From: Trueperaceae bacterium
Lineage (GTDB): Bacteria > Deinococcota > Deinococci > Deinococcales > Trueperaceae
DNA: 26,402 nucleotides
Assembly (NCBI GenBank): GCA_003567075.1
Contig: PXAU01000299.1
Span: 1 to 26,402, forward strand
Direction: 5' to 3'
Made by a program: the position numbers and the translations under genes. Of this stretch, positions 15,976-23,157 are shown one piece after another (the first letter of the stretch is position 1; every line of letters starts with the position of its first letter). The notes beneath the pieces were generated by a model that was given only the letters and a program-made list of their open reading frames with translations, did not search any database and was not told the origin of the DNA.

Positions 15976-17146
15976 GCAGCAGGACGACCTCGTACCAGGC
16001 GCCCAGCATCAGCATGACCGCGGCGATCGCCAGCATCGAGAGCGTCTTGCGCAGCGCCAACGGGAAGCTGCCCAAGCCTTGGCGCACGATGGTCACCAGC
16101 AGCATGCCGCCGCCGGCCACGACCAGGAAGTAGGCCGTCAGCTCGATCACGATCAGCAGCGCCGTGGCGAGCAGCGCCAGCGGACCCGTGACGTCGTAGA
16201 GCACACCGAACGGCAGGCCGTTGGCGAAGAACTGTGGGAACGCCAGCAGGTACGCCGGCACGCCGAGCAACAGGCCAAGCCAGAACAGCAGCAGCGTCAC
16301 CACGCCGAAGTTCTGGTAGAAGATCGTGACCGCCAGGCGCAGCGGATCGCCCGCGAGCAGGGCGTCGGTGGCACCCACCTGCCCGAGCGCCTGCCCGAGC
16401 ACCGCGATCACCGCGTCGTCGCATTCGGGCGGTAACGCCGAGCCGCTCCACACGCCCGCTGCGAACGCCAGGTAGAGCGCGATCATCGTCCCGAACACCA
16501 ACCGACGGTGTTCGCGCACGTAGCCGAGACCGGCGGCCAGCACCCGTCGCAGCGGTGAGGGACGCACCAGCAGCAGCAGCACGAGCAGTGACAAGCCCAG
16601 GAACACGCCGCCGGCGACGGGCGAGGCGAGCCAGCCACGGTTGGCGGCGTCGACCCGGAAGCCCACCGATACGGCGCGCCAGGTGTCGTCCTCGCGCACC
16701 AGCTCGACCTGCACGACGTCGAGTTGATCCGCCGGCCGCACCGCGCTGTAGGTGAAGCGTTTCCGGTCCGGCTCGTCGAGTGGGTGCTCGCGCCGGTCCT
16801 CGAGGTTGACGCGGGTGCCCTCTGGCGGAGGCGGTGCCGCCACCAACTCCGGCAGCAGCTGGCACACCTCGCTGGTGTCGCGCCCGATCAGGTCGGTGAG
16901 GACGGTGGCCGGACGCTCCAACCAGGCCGTGACGGCCTCGTCCGCCACCTCGGCCGGGTCGTCGCCGGCGACCAGCACCTCGCTCTCGTCCGGCAGCAGG
17001 TGCTCGTCGGGCGTGCGTTCGGCCGACGGCGGGTCGATCTGCGCTTGCGTTGGCGCGACCTGCGCGTGCGCTGGCGCGAGGACCAGCGCCAAGGCGAGCA
17101 GCGCGAGCAGCGCGAGGTGGGTGGGAGTGCGCGTGCGTGGCGTCAC
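15968..17146 (-). CDS. SpoIIM-like integral membrane protein with exported N-terminal domain
   Basis: A 392-residue membrane protein. It has a signal peptide (about 1-29, cleavage likely after AHA), then about 150 residues of extracytoplasmic domain rich in acidic residues and not recognised. A hydrophobic segment (GVFLGLSLLVLLLL) follows, and then a C-terminal block of about five further membrane segments. This block contains the SpoIIM-family pattern: FYQNFG, FFANGLPFG and IELTAYFLVVAGG. SpoIIM-like proteins occur widely in non-sporulating bacteria with unknown function. GTG at 17144-17146 is chosen because it begins the signal peptide and is preceded by TACAAT. Longer in-frame starts would precede this -10. 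Convergent with the phosphatase gene, overlapping it by eight bases. Confidence 0.75.
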   Translation of the reverse strand: MTPRTRTPTHLALLALLALALVLAPAHAQVAPTQAQIDPPSAERTPDEHLLPDESEVLVAGDDPAEVADEAVTAWLERPATVLTDLIGRDTSEVCQLLPELVAAPPPPEGTRVNLEDRREHPLDEPDRKRFTYSAVRPADQLDVVQVELVREDDTWRAVSVGFRVDAANRGWLASPVAGGVFLGLSLLVLLLLVRPSPLRRVLAAGLGYVREHRRLVFGTMIALYLAFAAGVWSGSALPPECDDAVIAVLGQALGQVGATDALLAGDPLRLAVTIFYQNFGVVTLLLFWLGLLLGVPAYLLAFPQFFANGLPFGVLYDVTGPLALLATALLIVIELTAYFLVVAGGGMLLVTIVRQGLGSFPLALRKTLSMLAIAAVMLMLGAWYEVVLLLS

Positions 17147-17155
17147 GTCGACATC

Positions 17156-17161
17156 ATTGTA
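17156..17161 (-). promoter_or_regulatory. -10 element of the SpoIIM-like gene
   Basis: Minus-strand TACAAT lies 9 bases before the GTG at 17146, predicting a leader of only 0-3 bases. The -35 region (CGACGG at 17-bp spacing) is a weak match. It faces away from the divergent HD-gene promoter 55 bases to the right. Confidence 0.5.
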
Positions 17162-17215
17162 CGGTGCAGGCGCCAGCGCCGTCGTTCGACGCGCCCCGAA
17201 CCAGCCGGCGCCCGG

Positions 17216-17221
17216 TACACT
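17216..17221 (+). promoter_or_regulatory. Leaderless-type -10 of the HD-domain gene
   Basis: TACACT lies 7 bases before the GTG at 17229, with no Shine-Dalgarno between. The spacing predicts transcription start at the GTG. Confidence 0.5.
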
Positions 17222-17228
17222 CGCGCTC

Positions 17229-17729
17229 GTGAAGTCGGCGGCCTGGTACGTCAACGCCGCGATGCGCACGCTTCGCGCCTTCGTGCCGGCGCTGGCGCGG
17301 CCCGATGACGCCTTCGCCGAGCGCTGGTTGCCGTCGGCGGAGCGGGCGCTCTACCGGCGCATGGACCGGCGTGATCGCGACCACGCCTGCCGCGTGGCGC
17401 GCGGTCTGCTGGCCGCGGCACCGCAAGCGTCACCGCTGCTGGTTCGCGCCGCGCTCCTGCACGACGTCGGCAAGGCCGACCGGCCCTACCGTGCCTGGGA
17501 GCGGATCGCCGTGCACGTCTACCGCCCACGCCGAGGCGCGGTTCCTGCGGACGGCGCTGCTGGCCTGGCGGCGTTGTGGCGCCATCATCACGAGCACCCC
17601 GCCCGCGGCGCCGCCATGATCCTGGCGGCCGGCGGCGATCCTGAGGTGGCGGCGTTGGTGCGCGCCCACCACGATAGCGATGGGCCCAGCGAACTCGAGC
17701 TCCTGCGCCGCGTCGATGCCCGCACCTGA
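17229..17729 (+). CDS. HD-domain phosphohydrolase
   Basis: Predicted metal-dependent phosphohydrolase of 166 residues with an HD fold: His in RDHACRVARGLL, the HD doublet in LLHDVGKADRP, HHHEHP, and a late Asp in the C-terminal helices. Such stand-alone HD proteins hydrolyse phosphomonoesters or nucleotides; the substrate cannot be told from sequence. The GTG at 17229 is preferred over upstream in-frame codons because the preceding sequence is antisense to the SpoIIM-like gene and a -10 hexamer sits 7 bases before the GTG. It ends ten bases from the convergent plsY stop; no terminator is seen between them. Confidence 0.8.
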   Translation: MKSAAWYVNAAMRTLRAFVPALARPDDAFAERWLPSAERALYRRMDRRDRDHACRVARGLLAAAPQASPLLVRAALLHDVGKADRPYRAWERIAVHVYRPRRGAVPADGAAGLAALWRHHHEHPARGAAMILAAGGDPEVAALVRAHHDSDGPSELELLRRVDART

Positions 17730-17739
17730 CGTCGATGCC

Positions 17740-18369
17740 TCAGTCGCCCGTGCGTGAGCGGCGCGTCTCCAGCCACAACGACAGGTGCTTGAGCGCGACC
17801 ACGAGCGCGATGGCCAGGCCGGACGTGGTCGCGGCGAAGGCCAGCTCCTGGTCCGAGGTGGCGCGCATGGTCGCCAGGTAGATGAGCAGGGGGTAGACGA
17901 GCAGCGTCAGCCAGGTGGCCGGCTCGGCGCGCCGGAAGATGAGCGCCAGCGCCACGATCATGACCAACCCCGCCAGCCCGCCCCAGAGGTACACAGGCAG
18001 GCTGGCGCCGAAGGCGGTGGCCAGCGACTTGCCGCCCCGGAAGCCCACGTACGGTGACCAGGCATGACCCACCACCGCCGCCACCCCGGCGATCAGCGCG
18101 AGCGCGGTCGCGCCGTCGGGCGAGGTGCCCAGCAGACCGCCCATCGCCAAGCCCAGGAGCGCGGCCAGGGCGCCCTTGGCGATGTCGGCGGCCAGGACCG
18201 CCAGGCCCAGGCCCAGGCCGAGGTTGCGGGCCGTGTTCATGGCGCCCATGTTCCCCGAGCCCACCTCGAAGATGCGCACCCCGCGCAGCTTGGCGGCGAG
18301 GGCGGCGCTGGGGAAGCCGCCCAGCAGGTAGCCGAACGCGGCCGCGGCGACCAGGTCGAAGCCGCTCAC
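17740..18369 (-). CDS. plsY: Acyl-phosphate:glycerol-3-phosphate acyltransferase PlsY
   Basis: Integral membrane enzyme adding the first acyl chain to glycerol-3-phosphate from acyl-phosphate in phospholipid synthesis. The 209-residue protein has about five hydrophobic segments and the family motifs: GGFPSA near residue 18, GSGNMGAMNTAR (glycerol-3-phosphate/acyl-phosphate site) and GHAWSPYVGFRGGKSLAT. The family standard GSGNxGxTN and GHxFPxFxxFKGGK are slightly altered here (MN, AWSPYVGFRGGK). The GTG start overlaps the recO TGA (GTGA at 18366-18369), so it is translationally coupled to recO. Length is normal. Confidence 0.92.
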   Translation of the reverse strand: MSGFDLVAAAAFGYLLGGFPSAALAAKLRGVRIFEVGSGNMGAMNTARNLGLGLGLAVLAADIAKGALAALLGLAMGGLLGTSPDGATALALIAGVAAVVGHAWSPYVGFRGGKSLATAFGASLPVYLWGGLAGLVMIVALALIFRRAEPATWLTLLVYPLLIYLATMRATSDQELAFAATTSGLAIALVVALKHLSLWLETRRSRTGD

Positions 18370-19103
18370 GGCGACGCCTGCGTCAGACCCTGCAGCGCGC
18401 GCACCTCGCCCACGTGCTCGCGCAGGTAGGCGTGCAGCGCTCGCCAGGCCCGGCCGCGTTCACTGGGCGGCTGTGCCACCGACGTCCGCAGCGGCCCTGC
18501 CAAGGCCATCGCCAAGGCCTGCGCCCCGTCCTCGCCCAGGAAGGCGTCGCGGGGGCCGTCACCGTGCTCGATGCAACGCAGCGCGCCGCTGGCGGCCGCC
18601 AGCACCGTGGCGGGTGCCCCGCAGCGATCGCAGCGGGGTGGGTTCGCACCGTGCACGAGCGGCGCCAAGCCGGCCAGCGTCACCAGGTACCAGGCGTATG
18701 CGAGCGCCACCGCCTCAGGGTCCGGGTGCTGCCCGATGCCGCGCAGGCCGCTCGAGACGACGGCGAGGAGCCGCTCGCCCACGTGCACGTCGACGCTGAG
18801 GGCGTCCGCGAGCTCCGCCACGAGGTGCGCGTACGGGTACGACTCGGGCCTCGTGAGGCCCGGCAGCGCGCCGTTCAGCCGCACCTGCGTGAGCACGGCC
18901 AGGTCGTCCTCGCGACGCCGGTAGGCCTGGACCGTGACGTCGTGGAAGAGCGACAAGCGCGCCAGGTTGCCGCCCGGCAGCCGACCCTTGCGGGCCACCG
19001 CGCGCCACTTACCGTGCTCCGAGAGCAGGGTGACCACCACGTCCCCGCTCGGTAGTGGGGCGCGGCGCAGGACCAAGGCGTCGCTGATCGTGTAGCGCTG
19101 CAC
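18366..19103 (-). CDS. recO: DNA repair protein RecO
   Basis: Recombination mediator that, with RecR (encoded at 22239-22835), loads RecA onto SSB-coated single-stranded DNA. The 245-residue protein has the N-terminal OB fold (about 1-80; DALVLRRAPLPSGDVVVTLLSEHGK), a helical domain and a zinc-finger-like segment CDRCGAP with a later RCIEHG. Only three cysteines are evident, so metal binding may be degenerate or use His. GTG start at 19101-19103; TAGACT lies six bases before it, which supports a leaderless mRNA. Upstream is topA on the same strand with a 70-base gap; downstream plsY is coupled. Confidence 0.94.
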   Translation of the reverse strand: MQRYTISDALVLRRAPLPSGDVVVTLLSEHGKWRAVARKGRLPGGNLARLSLFHDVTVQAYRRREDDLAVLTQVRLNGALPGLTRPESYPYAHLVAELADALSVDVHVGERLLAVVSSGLRGIGQHPDPEAVALAYAWYLVTLAGLAPLVHGANPPRCDRCGAPATVLAAASGALRCIEHGDGPRDAFLGEDGAQALAMALAGPLRTSVAQPPSERGRAWRALHAYLREHVGEVRALQGLTQASP

Positions 19104-19109
19104 GCGCGC

Positions 19110-19115
19110 AGTCTA
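19110..19115 (-). promoter_or_regulatory. Leaderless-type -10 of recO-plsY
   Basis: Minus-strand TAGACT lies six bases before the recO GTG, with no Shine-Dalgarno between. The hexamer is identical to that before trpS and tRNA-Leu. Confidence 0.55.
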
Positions 19116-19173
19116 GCGCTCCGTTGCCCGCCCCGTACCTGTGCCCGGCCGGCCCGCTGCACCGGGCACGACC

Positions 19174-22143
19174 TCACTCGCGCGTCGCCGTCGAGCGCGC
19201 CTTACCGAACGCCATGCGGAGCTTGAACATGCCGCGCTTGTGCAGGCGCTCGACCTCGCTCTCGGGCAGGCTGAGGTCGCCGGCCACGACCTCGACCGGT
19301 TGCGAGGTGCGGCCCTGCATTCCCTCGCGGCGCACCACGACCTCGCGCGTGGACGCGTCGAGCTGGTCCAGGTGGCCGGCGAGTTGCTCGCTGCTGGCCT
19401 TGGCGCGAGCAGCCTGCTTGGGCTTCGCACCCTTCTTGGCCTTCGAGGCCTTCGACGTCGTCCCTGCGCTCGAAGCCTGCGCGCGGCTCCCGCGTCGCTG
19501 CGTGGTGCGCCCCTTGGCACGTGTGCCAGGGCCGGCGCTGCGGCCCTTGCGCGACCGGCGGGGGGTGTCGCCGTTGGCGGCCTGCCGTTCGGCCAGCAGC
19601 GCGACGGCGGCATCGAGATCGAGGGTCTCGGGATCCTGCCCCTCCTTGAGTGAAGCGTTGAGGCTGCCGTCCGACACGTACGGGCCGTACTTGCCGTCAC
19701 GCAGCTCGATCGGCGCCCCGCTCTCGGGATGCTCGCCGACGACCCGCAGCGGCGCGTTCCGACCGCGCTTCTTGGCCAGCAGCGCCAGTGCCTGCTCGAG
19801 CGTCACGTCGAGCAGGTCGTAATCGGCGCCCTTGGGGATGCTGGCGAAGGTGCGCTGGTGCCGCACGTACGGTCCGAAGCGGCCGATGTGCGCCTCGACC
19901 GGCTCGCCGCTCTCCGGATGCTCGCCCAGGCGGCGCGGCAGGTCGAGCAGCCGTCGCGCGAGGTTCGCGTCGACCGCCTCAGGCGCCACGCCGGGCGGCA
20001 ACGACACCCGCTTGGGCCGACCCGCGTCGCTGCCGTCGCCAAGCTGCAGGTAGGGCCCGTACGGTCCGCGCTTCAGCAGCATCGGCTGGTCGCTCTCGGG
20101 GTGCGTGCCGAGCACGTGGTCCGCGGCGTTGCCCTCGCGCACGAAACGCTCGAGGTCGGCGCGGGTGAGGTCGGCGGGCACGGCGTCGTCGGGCAGGCTG
20201 GCAGTCTTGACCTCGCCGTCGATGGTCCCTTCGACGTACGGTCCGTACCGTCCCACGCGCACGACGAAGGGTTCCCAGGCGTCGTCCCGTACGGTGCTGA
20301 TCTCGCGCGCGTCGACGCGTTCGAGCGCCGCCGCGACCGTCGACTCGAGGCCATCGCGCCCGGCGTAGAACTCGCGCAGGTAGGGGACGGGGTCGACGTT
20401 GCCGCTGGCGATCTCGTCGAGGGTGGCCTCCATGGTCGCGGTGAACTCGGTGTCGACGAGCGACTGGAACTGGTGTTCCAAGAGCGCGTTCGTTGCGAAG
20501 GCGACGAAGGTCGGCACCAACTGCGAGCCGTGCTTGCGGGCGTACTGGCGCCTGAGGATCGTGTCGATGATGCTGGCGTACGTGCTGGGTCGGCCGATGC
20601 CTTCCTGCTCGAGCAGCTTCACCAGCGAGGCCTCGGTGTAGCGTGCCGGCGGTTTGGTCTCGTGCCCGAGCGCCTCGACGCGCTGGGCGCTCAACGCTTG
20701 ACCGGACTCGAGCGGTGGCAGCGGTTGCTCCTGGGCTTCGAGACTGGCGTCCGGATCGTCGCTCCCTTCGACGTAGGCGCGGAAGAACCCGGGGAAGAGG
20801 GTGGTGCGGCCCGTGGCCCTGAAGCGGGCCTGGGCCCGGCCGCCGTCGGCTTCGGCCTCGATGCGGGCGGTCACGAAGCGGAGGTGCGCGTCGGGCATCT
20901 GGCTGGCCAGGGTGCGCTTCCAGATCAGGTCGTACAGGGCTGCGTCCGTCCCCTTGAGGCCGTGCTCCTCGGCGCTGCGCATGGCGGTGCCGGCCGGGCG
21001 GATGGCTTCGTGGGCCTCCTGCGCGTTCCGGCTCCGGGTGGCGTACGTGCGGGGGCTCGGGAGGAGGTACCGCTCGCCGTAGCGCCGTTCGATCGCCTCG
21101 CGGGCGGCCACCAGCGCTTCCTGGGAGAGGTGGGTGGCGTCGGTGCGCATGTAGGTGATGAAGCCGCGCTCGTACAGGCCCTGCGCTACGCGCATGCTGT
21201 CGCGTGCGCCCAAGCCCAGCTTGCGGCTGGCTTCTTGCTGCAAGGTGGAGGTGGTGAAGGGCGCTGCCGGTTGCCGCGTGGCGTCGCGCGAGGCGATGTC
21301 CGTCACCCGCCATGTCCCGGCCCGCAGAGCCTCTGCCAGGGCCCGCGCTCCGGCCTCGTCGAGGAGGATCAGGTCGTGGCCCTCGCGCAGGTCCGTCTTG
21401 AGGTGGCCGCTGCGCTCGTCGAAGTCGCGTCCGCTGGCGACCCGCAGGCCAGCGACGTGGGTGAGCTGGGCGTCGAAGCTCGTGTCGCTCGCGCTGGCGA
21501 GGGGGGCGCTCAGATCCCAGTAGCGTCCGGTGCGGAAGCGCAGCCGCTCTTGCTCGCGCAGCACCAGCATGCGCACGGCCACGCTCTGGACGCGTCCGGC
21601 GGAGAGTCGCGGCGCGATCTTCTTCCACAGCAGCGGCGAGATGGTGTAGCCGACCAAGCGGTCGAGCACGCGCCGCGTCTCCTGGGCCTCGACCAGGTTG
21701 GCGTCGATGTCGCGGGTTGCGCCCAGGGCGCGCTGTATGGCGTCCTCGGTGATCTCGTGGAACACCATGCGTTTCACTGGTACGCGCGGTGCGAGCACCT
21801 CGACCAGGTGCCAGCCGATGCTCTCGCCCTCGCGGTCCTCGTCGGTTGCGATCACGAGCTCGTCGGCCCGGTCGAGCGCCAGGCGCAGCTTCCGCACCAC
21901 CTCGCGCTTCTTGGGTGAGACCACGTACAGCGGTTCGAAGCCGTCGTCGACCTTCACGCCGAGACGCGCCCAGGGTTGGCCCTTGTGGCGGCTGGGGATC
22001 TCGGCCGCTGACGCGGGCAGGTCACGCACGTGCCCCATGCTCGCCTCGACCTGGTACTCACCGGGCAGGTAGCGCTTGATGGTGCGCGCCTTGGTCGGTG
22101 ATTCGACGATCACGAGGCGTCGGGTTGGCTTTTCGGATGGCAA
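19174..22143 (-). CDS. topA: DNA topoisomerase I (type IA)
   Basis: Relaxes negatively supercoiled DNA through a 5'-phosphotyrosine intermediate. The 989-residue protein has the Toprim motif IVESPTKA (12-19), the acidic ATDEDREGE (99-107), SAGRVQSVA (181-189) and the catalytic Tyr331 in GFITYMRTDA. GIGRPSTYA lies near 516-523. Instead of Cys4 zinc fingers the C-terminus has four Topo_C repeats centred on GRYGPYVEG (631), GPYGPYLQLG (693), GRFGPYV (754) and GKYGPYVSDG (817). A Lys/Arg/Ser-rich linker (about 863-916) and a last domain (917-989) follow. The start is TTG at 22141-22143 with an excellent GGAAGGGGG ribosome-binding site eight bases upstream. No ATG is in a suitable place. Confidence 0.96.
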   Translation of the reverse strand: MPSEKPTRRLVIVESPTKARTIKRYLPGEYQVEASMGHVRDLPASAAEIPSRHKGQPWARLGVKVDDGFEPLYVVSPKKREVVRKLRLALDRADELVIATDEDREGESIGWHLVEVLAPRVPVKRMVFHEITEDAIQRALGATRDIDANLVEAQETRRVLDRLVGYTISPLLWKKIAPRLSAGRVQSVAVRMLVLREQERLRFRTGRYWDLSAPLASASDTSFDAQLTHVAGLRVASGRDFDERSGHLKTDLREGHDLILLDEAGARALAEALRAGTWRVTDIASRDATRQPAAPFTTSTLQQEASRKLGLGARDSMRVAQGLYERGFITYMRTDATHLSQEALVAAREAIERRYGERYLLPSPRTYATRSRNAQEAHEAIRPAGTAMRSAEEHGLKGTDAALYDLIWKRTLASQMPDAHLRFVTARIEAEADGGRAQARFRATGRTTLFPGFFRAYVEGSDDPDASLEAQEQPLPPLESGQALSAQRVEALGHETKPPARYTEASLVKLLEQEGIGRPSTYASIIDTILRRQYARKHGSQLVPTFVAFATNALLEHQFQSLVDTEFTATMEATLDEIASGNVDPVPYLREFYAGRDGLESTVAAALERVDAREISTVRDDAWEPFVVRVGRYGPYVEGTIDGEVKTASLPDDAVPADLTRADLERFVREGNAADHVLGTHPESDQPMLLKRGPYGPYLQLGDGSDAGRPKRVSLPPGVAPEAVDANLARRLLDLPRRLGEHPESGEPVEAHIGRFGPYVRHQRTFASIPKGADYDLLDVTLEQALALLAKKRGRNAPLRVVGEHPESGAPIELRDGKYGPYVSDGSLNASLKEGQDPETLDLDAAVALLAERQAANGDTPRRSRKGRSAGPGTRAKGRTTQRRGSRAQASSAGTTSKASKAKKGAKPKQAARAKASSEQLAGHLDQLDASTREVVVRREGMQGRTSQPVEVVAGDLSLPESEVERLHKRGMFKLRMAFGKARSTATRE

Positions 22144-22172
22144 CGCGGCGTCCCCCTTCCGTGGGCGGCCGC

Positions 22173-22200
22173 ATTATAAGGACGGTTGGTGGCGTGTCAA
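22173..22200 (-). promoter_or_regulatory. Near-consensus sigma-70 promoter of topA
   Basis: The minus strand has a perfect -35 TTGACA (22195-22200) and a perfect -10 TATAAT (22173-22178), 16 bp apart. A pure-GC discriminator GCGGCCGC follows. Transcription start is near 22166, giving a leader of about 23 bases with the GGAAGGGGG site. It lies in the 95-base gap after recR, so topA is an independent unit. Confidence 0.85.
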
Positions 22201-22238
22201 CGCATGCTGGGTTCGAAACGCGACAGGCGCGGGACCGG

Positions 22239-22835
22239 TCACAGCGGACGGCGGTGCAGCATGGCGCGACCCAGCGTGACCTCGTCGGCGTACTCGAGGT
22301 CGCCGCCCACCGGCAGCCCGTAGGCGATCCTGGTCACCTCGAGGCCGCGTTCCTGCAGACGTTGCGCCAGGAACAGCGCCGTCGCCTCGCCCTCCACCGT
22401 CGTCGCCGTCGCCAGCACCACTTCGCGCACGCCCTCGAGCCGCTCGAGCAGCGCGGCGATGGTCAGCTGTTCGGGCCCCACCCCGTGCATGGGCGAGAGC
22501 GCCCCGTGGAGCACGTGATACAAGCCGGCGTACTCGCCGCTGCGCTCGATCGCGAGCACGTCAGCCGGCTGCTCCACCACGCACACGACGCTGGCGTCGC
22601 GGGTCGGGTCCTGGCACACGTCGCAGGCCGCCTGGTCTGCGGCCATGACGTGGGCGCACCGGGGGCAGCGCGCCAGTCCGGTGGTGACCTCCTCGAGGGC
22701 GCGCGCCAACGCCAGGACGTCGTCACTGGGTTGGTTGAAGAGGTGGAAGGCCAGGCGCTGCGCCGACTTCGGGCCGATGCCGGGCAGGCGGCTCAAGGAC
22801 CGGATCAGGGCTAGGAGCGGTGCGGGGTAGCGCAC
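22239..22835 (-). CDS. recR: Recombination mediator RecR
   Basis: Ring-forming partner of RecO in loading RecA at single-strand gaps. The 198-residue protein has the N-terminal helix-hairpin-helix LPGIGPKSAQRLAFHL, a Cys4 zinc finger (CPRC...CDVC), the Toprim domain beginning VVCVVEQPADVLAIE, and the C-terminal Walker-B-like region (THE AYGLPVGGDLEYADEVTL end). The GTG at 22833-22835 has GAGGGG seven bases upstream and follows the ebfC stop by ten bases. The order dnaX-ebfC-recR is the conserved bacterial arrangement. Confidence 0.97.
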   Translation of the reverse strand: MRYPAPLLALIRSLSRLPGIGPKSAQRLAFHLFNQPSDDVLALARALEEVTTGLARCPRCAHVMAADQAACDVCQDPTRDASVVCVVEQPADVLAIERSGEYAGLYHVLHGALSPMHGVGPEQLTIAALLERLEGVREVVLATATTVEGEATALFLAQRLQERGLEVTRIAYGLPVGGDLEYADEVTLGRAMLHRRPL

Positions 22836-22845
22836 CGAGCGCCCC

Positions 22846-23157
22846 TCAGAACAGGCCCGGCATGCCTTGGAGCCCGCCTACCGCCGAGCCGAGCTCGCGC
22901 TCCTGCAGCTCCTTGGCCTTGCGTTGGGCGTCCGAGACCGCGGCCGTGACCAGGTCCTCGAGCAGGGTGACGTCGTCCGGGTCGATGGCGCTCGGGTCGA
23001 TGCGGACCTTGGTGATGACGCCGTCGCCGTTGGCGCTGGCGGTGACGAGGCCGCCGCCGGCGCTCCCTTCGACCTCCATGGCGGCCAAGCGTTCCTGCGC
23101 CTCGGCCATCTGGCGTTGCGCCTTCTGGGCTTCCTTCATGAGCTTCTGTATGTTCAT
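22846..23157 (-). CDS. ebfC: Nucleoid-associated protein EbfC/YbaB
   Basis: Small homodimeric DNA-binding protein of the YbaB/EbfC family, 103 residues, near the usual length. It begins MNIQKLMKEAQKAQ, has a charged amphipathic coiled-coil helix (1-30), a central beta region (VEGSAGGGLVTASANGDG) and a C-terminal helix, the typical tweezer fold. The ATG at 23155-23157 overlaps a TGA that ends the -1-frame extension of dnaX (ATGA) and is preceded by GGGAGCC. Its translation is therefore probably coupled to ribosomes that have shifted frame in dnaX. A TAGAAT hexamer at 23177-23182 could also give it separate transcription. Confidence 0.96.
   Translation of the reverse strand: MNIQKLMKEAQKAQRQMAEAQERLAAMEVEGSAGGGLVTASANGDGVITKVRIDPSAIDPDDVTLLEDLVTAAVSDAQRKAKELQERELGSAVGGLQGMPGLF

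Noticed and set aside
19729..21918. Long plus-strand open frame opposite topA (729 codons)
   Set aside because: A GC-bias shadow of topA with no domain and no ribosome-binding site.
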